Source of the DNA: a virus
DNA: 47,574 bases
Strand: one strand, 5' to 3'
IMG/VR virus record: IMGVR_UViG_3300049793_000168
Span: 1-47,574 of that record
A program made the position numbers and the translations under genes. Below are positions 38,223 through 45,413 of the stretch, piece after piece. Position 1 is the first letter of the stretch; every line of letters begins with the position of its first letter. The notes beneath the pieces were generated by a model. The model had not been told where the DNA came from. It ran no database searches and worked only from the letters and a program-made list of their open reading frames with translations.

Positions 38223-38320
38223 TCGGAAAGATAAGGCAGTGCCCCCCTCCCCTCCCCCTGCCGCCCCGCCCGGCCGCGGCGGCGCGCGCGCGGAAGATGC
38301 CAGTGATCGGAAAGATAAGG
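38223..38320 (+). repeat. TCGGAAAGATAAGG direct repeats
   Basis: Exact 14-bp copies at 38223-38236 and 38307-38320, each preceded by a related GAAGATGNC sequence. 84 bp apart, almost the same spacing as the GAGCATCATAAAAC pair. Confidence 0.8.
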
Positions 38321-38340
38321 GAGCCGGTACCTGGCCGAAG

Positions 38341-38464
38341 GTCTAGGTCCCGACCTAGACGTTCGGCTAGCTAGACGAAAGGCTAGGTCGGACCTAGCCT
38401 TTCGAGGGGCAGGGCCAGACCTTCGTCTAGCTAGACGAAAGGCTAGGTCGGACCTAGCCTTTCG
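38341..38464. repeat. CTAG-rich nested palindromes with 60-bp period
   Basis: A 38-bp repeat occurs at 38367-38404 and 38427-38464, exactly 60 bp apart. Each contains a 29-nt palindrome with 14-bp arms CGAAAGGCTAGGTC around one base (38376-38404, 38436-38464). GTCTAGGTC-CC-GACCTAGAC lies at 38341-38360, and TCGTCTAG/CTAGACGA spans the start of the second copy. Ten CTAG sites fall within about 125 bp. Confidence 0.85.
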
Positions 38465-38495
38465 GTGGGGCAAACCTATACCTTCGGGGGTGTTT

Positions 38496-38526
38496 CCCGG
38501 GGCGCCCCGGGTCGATACTGCACCCA
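38496..38526 (+). promoter_or_regulatory. CCCGGGGC/GCCCCGGG operator-like palindrome and -10 element
   Basis: A perfect 16-bp palindrome (38496-38511) is followed by GATACT (38514-38519), one base off TANNNT, giving a predicted start near 38526. It precedes the SD-led block of genes. A repressor or activator could bind here. Confidence 0.5.
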
Positions 38527-38555
38527 TGCAGTCAATCGAACAGGGAGGTTTTGGA

Positions 38556-38792
38556 ATGGGGCGCGTCACTTCGGACGAAAACGATCGCGCGATGGCCGCA
38601 CAGCACGAGGCGGATACCTGGGACGATGAGGCCGTCGTTCACGAGGAGCTTTCAGACGAGCCCGCCGACGTCGCGTGCCAGTGGTTCGCTCTGTGTGAAA
38701 ACCCCGCAACGGGCGCGACTTCGCACCCGATTCTAGGCAACGTCGCGACTTGCGATCGTTGCAACCGATTCGCTACGACGGAAGGACGGTAG
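38556..38792 (+). CDS. Acidic Cys-containing protein, first gene of rII/Ku block
   Basis: 78 residues from ATG 38556, chosen because AGGGAGG lies seven bases before it; ATG 38526 is an alternative. It is acidic (ADTWDDEAVVHEELSDEPADV) with FALCENPATGATSHPI and TCDRCNRF, a possible zinc site. Unknown role. Confidence 0.6.
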   Translation: MGRVTSDENDRAMAAQHEADTWDDEAVVHEELSDEPADVACQWFALCENPATGATSHPILGNVATCDRCNRFATTEGR

Positions 38793-39043
38793 GACGATGG
38801 ACGAAGCAACGCGAGGCGCCGAAATCCGCGATGCACGCGCCCTTGAGGGGTACGCGCGCCGCAAGGTGGAAAGCATCGAACGCGAGCTAGACGAGGCGCG
38901 CGAGAATCTCAAGATCCGCACGGCGGAGAGATTGCGCCGCGAGCTTTGGAGTCGCGCCGAAGTGCTACGCGCGGAATTGCTTGCAGTCGAAACCCGCGCG
39001 GCGAACATCACCGCGCGCAACCCGGAAGGACGGTAGGACGATG
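38779..39043 (+). repeat. Duplicated 21-bp translation-start cassette
   Basis: CGG then GAAGGACGGTAGGACG then the start-codon AT(G) occur exactly at 38779-38799 and 39023-39043. Each copy codes the C-terminal EGR and stop of one gene and the SD and ATG of the next. Confidence 0.8.
38797..39036 (+). CDS. Coiled-coil protein
   Basis: 79 residues. ESIERELDEARENLKIRTAE (about 28-47) predicts a coiled coil; Arg/Glu make up much of the protein. GTAGGACG before ATG 38797 acts as SD. Unknown. Confidence 0.6.
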   Translation: MDEATRGAEIRDARALEGYARRKVESIERELDEARENLKIRTAERLRRELWSRAEVLRAELLAVETRAANITARNPEGR

Positions 39044-39295
39044 CCGCGAGATTGCATGTGGGAAGGAACGTGGAAAGTAGGCTCATGCGCGCGGGGTGAC
39101 TTTCCCGCGTGTCCCCTTCACGGAGTAGCGGAGCGAACTCCAGAGGATGCCTATGAGGCGTTCTGGCGCATCGTGTCGGACGTGTGGACGTCGGACGAGT
39201 ACCTTGACCTAGTCGCCATGGCGTCCCTCATGGACGATATGAAGGACGCAGGCGCGGCGCGCGAAGTCGCGGGAGAGGACGAAGTCTCGTGGTAA
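39041..39295 (+). CDS. Hypothetical protein
   Basis: 84 residues from ATG 39041, with the same SD cassette as the gene before. CMWEGTWKVGSCARGDFPAC places four Cys near the N-terminus, followed by an acidic helical part. Unknown. Confidence 0.55.
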   Translation: MPRDCMWEGTWKVGSCARGDFPACPLHGVAERTPEDAYEAFWRIVSDVWTSDEYLDLVAMASLMDDMKDAGAAREVAGEDEVSW

Positions 39296-39399
39296 GTCTC
39301 GCACCCATTGTCCACACGCTTATCGTTGCGGTCGGCGTTGGCTCATTCGTGGCGTTCGTACTCGCATGCGCCGCGCTACTCGTCGGGGGGCGGTTCTAG
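39289..39399 (+). CDS. 36-residue single-span membrane peptide
   Basis: GTG 39289 overlaps the previous gene by 7 nt; stop TAG 39397-39399 shares a base with the next GTG. TLIVAVGVGSFVAFVLACAA forms one membrane helix. Too short for family detection; position between coupled genes is the support. Confidence 0.45.
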   Translation: MVSLAPIVHTLIVAVGVGSFVAFVLACAALLVGGRF

Positions 39400-39725
39400 T
39401 GGGCGCCGTATGGGGTAACTATGGCGCGGCCGATCCCCCCGGCTATCATTTCGACGCGTTCACGTGGCGCAACGATCCGCCGACCGATGAGGGGTTGGGC
39501 GAGTCGCAAGGGATGGCCGCGATGGCCGCGGCACGCGCGGCGCAACAAGCCAACGCGCAGAGCCATGACGTGCAGCTGTGCGCCTTCGCGTGTCTCACGT
39601 GCGGGTACGTGGACGGCCGAACACAGGCGGGCGCGCTGACGTGCCACGATTGCGCGCAGGATGAGAACCCCCTAAATGGGGGATACGGCGGCAACCTCGA
39701 ACAGACGAAAGGGATGGAGCTATGA
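39399..39725 (+). CDS. Zinc-ribbon hypothetical protein
   Basis: 108 residues from GTG 39399. An aromatic N-terminus (YHFDAFTWRNDPP), an Ala-rich helix and CLTCGYVDG...LTCHDC form a probable zinc ribbon. It overlaps rIIA by 4 nt (ATGA). A CCCCC/GGGGG mini-hairpin lies inside its 3' part. Confidence 0.55.
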   Translation: MGAVWGNYGAADPPGYHFDAFTWRNDPPTDEGLGESQGMAAMAAARAAQQANAQSHDVQLCAFACLTCGYVDGRTQAGALTCHDCAQDENPLNGGYGGNLEQTKGMEL

Positions 39726-41674
39726 AAGTTGAAGCGCGAGTCAGAGAGTACTCCTCGAATGTAGCGGGCGAGCGCATCGGCATGTCAATCGACGAGTCGA
39801 GTCTGTCTCACATTATGTCTGTGCTGACAGACCTCTACTCCGATCCTGAGATGGCAGTCATTCGCGAGTACTCCACGAATGCGCTAGACGCGCACGTGGA
39901 CGCGGGCGAGACTCGCCCTATCGAGGTGACTCTACCGACGCCACTGAGCCCGTTTTTCAAGGTTCGCGACTATGGCGCGGGGTTGAGCGCCGAGGATATC
40001 CGCGACACGTTCTCCCGCTATGGGACGAGTACGAAGCGGGAGTCTAATGACGTGGTCGGAATGCTCGGACTCGGTTGCAAATCTGCTCTCACGTACGCCG
40101 ATCAGTTCACACTGACGGCGACGAAGGACGGCCGCACGGTTCAAGTCCTGGTGTCGCGGGACGAGGACGGCGCCGGAAGCATGACAGTGGTTTCCGACTC
40201 CCCCGCGGGGGACGCGCCTAGCGGCGTGGAAATCATCGTCCCGGCAAAGCGGCACAACGCGTTTGAATCTAAGGCGCATTCGTTTTTTCGATTTTGGGAC
40301 GCTGAAACGGTGCTGGTTAATGGGACGCATCCCGAGCGGATTGACGGGTTCTGGATAACGGACACGCTGCTACTGACTCAGGAATGCGATCGCGACATGG
40401 TTGTTATGGGAAACGTCGCTTACCCGTCCCTGTCAGACGTGGCGCTTAGCCCGACTACCCGATGGCACGCGGTCGCGTTCGTGGAAATCGGGGCGGTTGC
40501 TTTCACTCCCTCGCGCGAATCTCTGCAGGCGACGAAAAAGACACGCGAGGCTTTGGCTGCAATTCGGGACGAAATCGCGAGGGAGCGAGACCGCGCCCTG
40601 CGCGAGCAAATCAGCGACGCAAAAAATGCAGACGAGGCGGTCGCTCTGCGGGTAAAGGCCTCGTCCATAGGATTCCAGGGCGATGCCATGTACCAGGGTC
40701 GCATTGTGCCGCAAAAGTTGGATCGAACGCCGCGAGACCAAAGCGGGAATTTCTTGCGCACGCAGGACGCCGGTGTCTCTGACACGTTTCTGCGCGGAGG
40801 GGGGACGTATGAAAAGGCTAAGGGGGTGCGAGACTTTTCGATCCCGATTCTTGACAACACCCCCCGCGTTTTGTTCGAGGGGTTCGAGTCTCGCGAAATG
40901 TCACCCACAAAGAGAGACAAGCTCGCCGAATGGTTTAGGCGCCGCGGCGAAAATCCTGCGCCGTATGTACTCGTCGACAAGTTGCGCCCCGCGGAGCGAT
41001 TTTGGCTTGAAGGTCGCGACGTCCACCAATGGTCGGACGTGGACGCAATCAAGCTCGAACGCGCCGAACGCGTGGACGCGTATGGCAAGCCGCGAGGGTC
41101 TTACGATTGCATTGAGCCGGGGGGTAGGTGGGGGACGATTAATGCGGAAGAAATCTGCACGTCGCGCCCCGTCTACTGGATGCACGGCAACGTGAGCGAA
41201 CTGCGCGGATCTTCCGCGCGGAAGGTTCTCTCGCCCGATGGGACGTTTGTTGCGCTCCCTGGAAACAGAATCGAAAAGTTTCAACGCGATTTTCCCGAGG
41301 CGATTGAAATCACAACGGCGGCCAAACAGACCGCGGAAAGGTGGCTAAAGGGACAGAGCAAAAAAGACATAGACGCGTACGTCGCGCGGAGGGATTCTGA
41401 ATATGCGGTAATCGCCAAGTTGGATCCCGCGAAGATCGAGGATCCCGCGTTGAGGGATGCAATCCGCGTCGCTCGTCGCGACATAGGCGCGTTCGTGCAG
41501 CAGCTGCAGGAATTCTTTGCGTGGATTCCTTCTCTAGATGAGCGGTCGCTAGGTGGCCCGCTCAAGCATTATCCGTTGCTTGTCGATAGGTACCTAAATC
41601 TTCAAGCGCACGAGGCTCATGTCTATCTGTATATCAACGCCGCATTCGCGGCAAGGAAGGAAGTGACGAAATGA
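39722..41674 (+). CDS. rIIA: RIIA-like GHKL ATPase
   Basis: 650 residues with a strong SD (AAAGGGATGGAG). EYSTNALDA (49-57) is the N-box, DYGAGLS (83-89) and GMLGLGCKS (113-121) the G1 and G2 motifs of the GHKL fold. The layout matches T4 RIIA-type proteins, which are membrane-associated and help the phage withstand host exclusion systems. It overlaps rIIB in ATGA. Shorter than T4 RIIA (725). Codons are less biased than in the structural genes. Confidence 0.85.
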   Translation: MKVEARVREYSSNVAGERIGMSIDESSLSHIMSVLTDLYSDPEMAVIREYSTNALDAHVDAGETRPIEVTLPTPLSPFFKVRDYGAGLSAEDIRDTFSRYGTSTKRESNDVVGMLGLGCKSALTYADQFTLTATKDGRTVQVLVSRDEDGAGSMTVVSDSPAGDAPSGVEIIVPAKRHNAFESKAHSFFRFWDAETVLVNGTHPERIDGFWITDTLLLTQECDRDMVVMGNVAYPSLSDVALSPTTRWHAVAFVEIGAVAFTPSRESLQATKKTREALAAIRDEIARERDRALREQISDAKNADEAVALRVKASSIGFQGDAMYQGRIVPQKLDRTPRDQSGNFLRTQDAGVSDTFLRGGGTYEKAKGVRDFSIPILDNTPRVLFEGFESREMSPTKRDKLAEWFRRRGENPAPYVLVDKLRPAERFWLEGRDVHQWSDVDAIKLERAERVDAYGKPRGSYDCIEPGGRWGTINAEEICTSRPVYWMHGNVSELRGSSARKVLSPDGTFVALPGNRIEKFQRDFPEAIEITTAAKQTAERWLKGQSKKDIDAYVARRDSEYAVIAKLDPAKIEDPALRDAIRVARRDIGAFVQQLQEFFAWIPSLDERSLGGPLKHYPLLVDRYLNLQAHEAHVYLYINAAFAARKEVTK

Positions 41675-42492
41675 TTAGCTACACGATGGTAGGGGACGGC
41701 GACGAAAGCAACATCGTGGTTTTCGGCGAAGGTCGAACGCGCATCGCCCATTCGTCTCATCCGCGGTTCGACGAAATCGTCCGGGGCGCGATCGCAGGCG
41801 ACGAGTCGGTCCTCGATCTGTTCGACTTGGCAGACTCCGCAGTGAAGCATTTCGATCGACTATCGGAGCGAGTCACCACGGCGCACGGTCGCCTCTACTT
41901 GGACGGTGAGGAAATCGACAACGCGTTGACGGCGCAGGTACTCCGATTCTTGGACGAGGGAGTAGACGACTGGCGCCCCCTCGTCGCCTTTTTCGACAAC
42001 GTGCAGGCGAACCCGTCCGAGCATTCCCGCACACAGCTGTATTCGTGGCTGGCCGCGGATGACTTCACAATCACCCAGGACGGACTCATCGTCGGATACA
42101 AGGGCGTTGCGAAGGACGAAGGCGGCGCCCTGGTGTCTGTCAATTCGGGCCGTGCGATCGTAGACGGCGAGGTGTACAAGGGCGCGATCCCGAATCACCT
42201 CGGCGCCGTCGTCGAAATGCCGCGCGGCGAGGTGACGTTTGACCCGGGCGTAGGGTGTTCGACCGGGTTGCACGTCGGGACGTACGCCTACGCCGAGGGA
42301 TGGGCGCAAGGCGCCCTGCTAGAGGTACACGTGAACCCCCGCGACGTTGTCTCCGTCCCCACTGACTGCGACGCCGCGAAGATGCGCACGTGTCGGTATG
42401 TCGTGGTCAAGACAATCGACGCAAAACACACGGCGCCGGTAGCGTTCGACTTCGGCGACGAAGATCCTGATTCATGGGGAGATTGCGAGTAA
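41671..42492 (+). CDS. rIIB: RIIB-like protein
   Basis: 273 residues. The central part with YSWLAADDFTITQDGLIVGYK, then CSTGLHVGTYAYAEGW and VHVNPRDVVSVPTDCDAAKM, is the RIIB signature. By analogy with T4 it works with RIIA at the membrane. It is directly coupled to rIIA. A hairpin terminator follows it. Confidence 0.88.
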   Translation: MISYTMVGDGDESNIVVFGEGRTRIAHSSHPRFDEIVRGAIAGDESVLDLFDLADSAVKHFDRLSERVTTAHGRLYLDGEEIDNALTAQVLRFLDEGVDDWRPLVAFFDNVQANPSEHSRTQLYSWLAADDFTITQDGLIVGYKGVAKDEGGALVSVNSGRAIVDGEVYKGAIPNHLGAVVEMPRGEVTFDPGVGCSTGLHVGTYAYAEGWAQGALLEVHVNPRDVVSVPTDCDAAKMRTCRYVVVKTIDAKHTAPVAFDFGDEDPDSWGDCE

Positions 42493-42506
42493 TAGCCCGC
42501 GGTCAA

Positions 42507-42536
42507 GAGCGAGGGACGTTTGCGCGTCCCTCGCTC
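42507..42536 (+). terminator. Hairpin terminator after rIIB
   Basis: Exact 12-bp arms GAGCGAGGGACG (42507-42518) and CGTCCCTCGCTC (42525-42536) around a 6-nt loop. No U tract. The next gene has its own SD site, so this may be an attenuator or RNA end. Confidence 0.7.
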
Positions 42537-42561
42537 CCCACACTTCAAACGAAAGGGACGA

Positions 42562-42729
42562 ATGAACAAGGGTTGCTATGTAGTGGTCTTTTACGGCGAG
42601 GACGAAGGCGCCGCGCCTGTTTCGTGCTATGGCCCGTATCTTACGCGGGAAATTGCCGAGCAGGCAGGCGAGAGACTTTACCCCCGCTACGGCGAATATG
42701 GCGTGGTTTTGTGGATGGGGAAGGTATGA
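42562..42729 (+). CDS. Small hypothetical protein
   Basis: 55 residues from ATG 42562 with AAAGGGA five bases before. The alpha/beta pattern (GCYVVVFYGEDEG, then LTREIAEQAGERLYP) is neat but unrecognised. Its stop overlaps the next start. Confidence 0.6.
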   Translation: MNKGCYVVVFYGEDEGAAPVSCYGPYLTREIAEQAGERLYPRYGEYGVVLWMGKV

Positions 42730-43499
42730 GCCTACTTACGATAGGCAACCCCAAGACTCTCAGGGGCGAGAAACGCGGTTACCGTACGGCGATTCTCCAC
42801 CTTGCGCCTCACAAGCTCTCAGGGTTCAACGTCTGTCCCTCCGCAACGGAAGGATGCGCCGCGGCTTGTCTCAACACCGCGGGCCGCGGGGGGATGGGGA
42901 CGGGCGCGCTGGCGGGCGATGAGCTCGCGAATGCTAACGCGATTCAGAGAGCTCGCGTGCGGCGAACCCTCGAGTACTTCAATGATCGGCCCGCGTTCGT
43001 CGCAACGCTTGCGCATGAAATCGGTCTGTTCGTCAAGCGGTGCGAGCGGGACGGATTCGTCCCTTGCGTTCGTCTGAATGGGACGAGCGATCTTCGATGG
43101 GAGACAACCCCCGCGGGGGACGCGCCGTCCCTCATGGCGGTTTATCCCTCCCTGCAATTCTACGATTACACGAAGCTGGCGAACCGCAAACACCTCCCCC
43201 CTAACTATCACTTGACCTACTCGCTAGCGGAGGGGGCGAGAAACGAGAAGGGCGCGGCGGTTGCGCTCGCTAACGGAATGAGTGTCGCCGTGGTACTTCG
43301 CGGGTGCGGTGACTCCGCGCACCCAAAGCCATTCCCTCGCTACTGGCGCGGGCGCCCGTTGGTCGATGGCGACGAGTCAGACCTACGCTTCCTCGATCCG
43401 CGCGGCGTTTACGTCGGGCTAAGGGCGAAGGGACGAGCAAAGCACGATGCGTCCGGGTTCGTTCGTAACGCGTTCGAGGCGCCCCCGTGTTGCGTCTAG
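42726..43499 (+). CDS. Conserved phage protein (DUF7227-like)
   Basis: 257 residues from ATG 42726. GFNVCPSATEGCAAACLNTA (38-57) with four Cys, VRLNGTSDLRWE, LQFYDYTKLANR and DLRFLDPRGVYVGL form the core of a family found in many phages. Its activity is not established; the Cys cluster could bind iron-sulphur or zinc. Its end overlaps the next gene. Confidence 0.75.
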   Translation: MSLLTIGNPKTLRGEKRGYRTAILHLAPHKLSGFNVCPSATEGCAAACLNTAGRGGMGTGALAGDELANANAIQRARVRRTLEYFNDRPAFVATLAHEIGLFVKRCERDGFVPCVRLNGTSDLRWETTPAGDAPSLMAVYPSLQFYDYTKLANRKHLPPNYHLTYSLAEGARNEKGAAVALANGMSVAVVLRGCGDSAHPKPFPRYWRGRPLVDGDESDLRFLDPRGVYVGLRAKGRAKHDASGFVRNAFEAPPCCV

Positions 43500-43828
43500 G
43501 AATCGTCCTGGCAGGCGCCTGCGCCTTCGCGATGTTCCCCGAAGTGATGGGATACGGTCTTGCGTTCGCGGCCGTTAGCATCGCTCTGGTGGTCGCGGCG
43601 CGTCTGGCGTTCGGGCCGATGTCCGGGGGCGCGGAAGTGTCGGACGATCCTATGCAGGCGGCCGATGGAGACTGGATCCCCTGCAGAAATCCGCAGTGCC
43701 TAGCTCCGGTCTTGCGTTCGTCGCGAAAGGCGTACTGCTCGCCCGGATGCAAGGACGCGGTTAGGCGACTGAAACTCCGCGATGCAGCTGACGAATACGA
43801 CCCCGCGAATGGCGAAATCCCCTTTTAG
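43487..43828 (+). CDS. Membrane-anchored Cys-motif protein
   Basis: 113 residues from GTG 43487. Residues about 3-42 are hydrophobic (GIVLAGACAFAMFPEVMGYG, LAFAAVSIALVVAARLAFG), one or two membrane spans. PCRNPQCLAP then YCSPGCKDAVRRLK (about 65-97) is a zinc-finger-like tail. The stop sits within a CCCC/GGGGG mini-hairpin. Confidence 0.55.
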   Translation: MLRLGIVLAGACAFAMFPEVMGYGLAFAAVSIALVVAARLAFGPMSGGAEVSDDPMQAADGDWIPCRNPQCLAPVLRSSRKAYCSPGCKDAVRRLKLRDAADEYDPANGEIPF

Positions 43829-43832
43829 GGGG
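43819..43832 (+). repeat. Stop-codon mini-hairpin CCCC-TTTTA-GGGGG
   Basis: Four to five-base arms around a loop carrying the TAG stop, followed by GATGCAGCT. The same GATGCAGCT tail follows the copy at 45017-45029. Confidence 0.5.
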
Positions 43833-43891
43833 ATGCAGCTATGGCGGGCGCATCCGACAATCGTTTTATGACACCGACGAAAGGGGACACA

Positions 43892-44743
43892 ATGAAAGCA
43901 TGGCGAAACGTTCTACTGCGGTTCGGCGTCGTGGCGATTCCGGTCGGAATCTCTCCGGCCAAGTCCGACAAGCCGAGCATTTCCGCGCATCGGTTCGCGA
44001 ATGGCGAACGAGCGCGGCAGGCGTGGACGATCGACGGCGAAAGCATCGTGGAAACGTCCTTGCTTTATGACGTGGACGGCGCCGCGGTGGAAATCGACGC
44101 GCCGCGGGTTGGAAACGATGGGCGAGTCTTGGAGGGTAGCGAGTCCGACGATCCCTCCGAAATCGTCCTATCGGCGTGGACGGAGTCGGCGGCCATCGAC
44201 CCCCTACTTTATGACGCGTCGTATTGCGTCATGGCAGGCAAGGGCGGCGCCGATGGAATGGGACTCGTGGCGAAGATTCTCCGCGACGATCCCTCCCGCG
44301 TTCTGGCGGGAGTCGCGCGGTTCACGGATCGACCCCGCTCCGTGGTTCTCCGATGGAGCGAGGCGGCCGGTAGCGTCGTTCTGCATACCCTCACGTATGC
44401 GGCGCGGGTTCGGTTCGAGGGGATGCGAAAGGCGAGCGAGTCTTTCGCCGATCCCTCCCCCGAACTAGAGGCGCAAGCCGCGCTGTTCACCGCGTCGCTT
44501 CCCTCGGCGTTTACCCCCCTGGATAGCGACCCCCTTGAGGCGGCCGTTATCAATGCCCTACGTGAAGTCTGCCCCTCGGCACAGCTGGCAGAGGTGCCTA
44601 CGACGGCCGCGGATATCCTCGCAACGTTGCGCGCTGACGTAGCAGAGAAGGGCGCGGCCACGAAGGGCGCCACGAAGGGGACGAAGTCTGCAAGCAAGGG
44701 CGGCAAGCCCGCCGCAACCCGGGGGGTGGTCGCTACGAAGTAA
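43892..44743 (+). CDS. Ku-like DNA end-binding protein
   Basis: 283 residues from ATG 43892, with AAAGGGG before it; ATG 43841 is an upstream option without SD. LLRFGVVAIPVGISPA opens the Ku core, IDPLLYDASYCVMAGKGG (about 98-115) and SVVLHTLTYAARVRF are its central blocks. Residues from about 250 are Lys/Ala/Thr-rich (GAATKGATKGTKSASKGGK), like mycobacterial Ku tails. It would bind double-strand ends as a ring and recruit host ligase, possibly to circularise phage DNA. No ligase gene is seen. Confidence 0.8.
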   Translation: MKAWRNVLLRFGVVAIPVGISPAKSDKPSISAHRFANGERARQAWTIDGESIVETSLLYDVDGAAVEIDAPRVGNDGRVLEGSESDDPSEIVLSAWTESAAIDPLLYDASYCVMAGKGGADGMGLVAKILRDDPSRVLAGVARFTDRPRSVVLRWSEAAGSVVLHTLTYAARVRFEGMRKASESFADPSPELEAQAALFTASLPSAFTPLDSDPLEAAVINALREVCPSAQLAEVPTTAADILATLRADVAEKGAATKGATKGTKSASKGGKPAATRGVVATK

Positions 44744-45036
44744 GGCAAGGCTACGTCCACAACGCACATAGCCCGCGGTTCAAGTGTGGTGCCCCCCGTA
44801 GCTGGTAGCGCGGGGGGCGCCCCCCGCACCAGGGCGAGGGGCGAGGGGACGAGGGGCGCAACGCTCGAGACCAGAGGTCGAATGCGTTGCACGAAGTGGC
44901 AACGTTGGCACGTTGCGCAGGCAGGCAACGGGGGACACCCCCGGGTCACCGCGCGACGGGCCGAGGGCGCGCGACAGGTCATATGACACTGGACATACGG
45001 ATCAAAAGGGTTTTTACCCCTGACGGGGGATGCAGC
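44744..45036. other. Non-coding region between convergent gene runs
   Basis: About 290 bases holding the strong palindromic hairpin at 44802-44832, a stretch with repeated CAACG-type words (near 44895-44945), and a mini-hairpin CCCC-TGAC-GGGGG (45017-45029) after a run of five T. Small open frames here lack SD sites or motifs. I see no supported gene. Confidence 0.6.
44802..44832 (+). terminator. GC-rich hairpin after Ku gene
   Basis: GCGGGGGGC (44810-44818) and GCCCCCCGC (44819-44827) are exact arms, extended by CTGGT (44802-44806) and ACCAG (44828-44832) across a three-base bulge. A likely end of the rightward rII/Ku transcript. Confidence 0.65.
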
Positions 45037-45246
45037 TCAGCCCGAATCTGGATGCAGGCCAGACGCCTGACAGTAGCCCCACCAGGCGAGAAGAACTGTG
45101 CAGCACCCGATCCCGCCGAGCGCACAGAGGTTGACAGTGAACCCGAACCCGACGATCAGCACCAGGACCAGGACTACGTAGGCCTCGAGGAAGAGCGCGC
45201 CGAACACCGCGATCGTGTTCGCCAGCGCCGCGAGCATCGGGTTCAT
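45037..45246 (-). CDS. Two-span membrane protein
   Basis: 69 residues from ATG 45246 (ATGA). LANTIAVFGALFLEAYVVLV and VLIVGFGFTVNLCALGGIG are hydrophobic, with a third short stretch near TVLLAWWGYC. Unknown; holin-like size. Confidence 0.55.
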   Translation of the reverse strand: MNPMLAALANTIAVFGALFLEAYVVLVLVLIVGFGFTVNLCALGGIGCCTVLLAWWGYCQASGLHPDSG

Positions 45247-45413
45247 TCTGCGGGCCTCGGCGTGCAACTCGGGCACCACCAGCACCTTTGTGAGTATCGC
45301 CACCCACCCAGGTTCCCGTACTCGTTCCGGTGGTTCTCGTCGACGTCGTAGGGCTCGGCGATCTTCTCGCACCCGGCGCAGACCTTCCTCAGGATGGGCT
45401 TAGGGTCTGCCAT
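45243..45413 (-). CDS. Zinc-ribbon small protein
   Basis: 56 residues from ATG 45413. VCAGCEKIAEP and RCWWCPSCTP give two CxxC pairs. The start shares a base with the upstream stop (TGATG). Confidence 0.6.
   Translation of the reverse strand: MADPKPILRKVCAGCEKIAEPYDVDENHRNEYGNLGGWRYSQRCWWCPSCTPRPAE

Larger units (their letters stand above)
37957..38555. other. Non-coding repeat and palindrome island
   Basis: About 600 bases with no convincing gene. It holds direct repeats (GAGCATCATAAAAC twice, a 26-bp tandem pair, TCGGAAAGATAAGG twice), a 60-bp-period pair of perfect palindromes with ten CTAG sites, and a CCCGGGGC/GCCCCGGG palindrome just before a -10-like GATACT. Replication origin, partition-like or regulatory hub are possible. 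It divides the leftward and rightward early regions. Confidence 0.7.

Noticed and set aside
38119-38464. CRISPR-like array
   Set aside because: Repeats are few, of several kinds and partly abutting without spacers; no cas genes other than a Cas4-like nuclease of the phage recombination type.
44887-45351. Plus-strand frame of 154 codons after the Ku gene
   Set aside because: It runs through the non-coding terminator region and then opposite the membrane and zinc-ribbon genes; no SD site, -10 element or recognisable protein.
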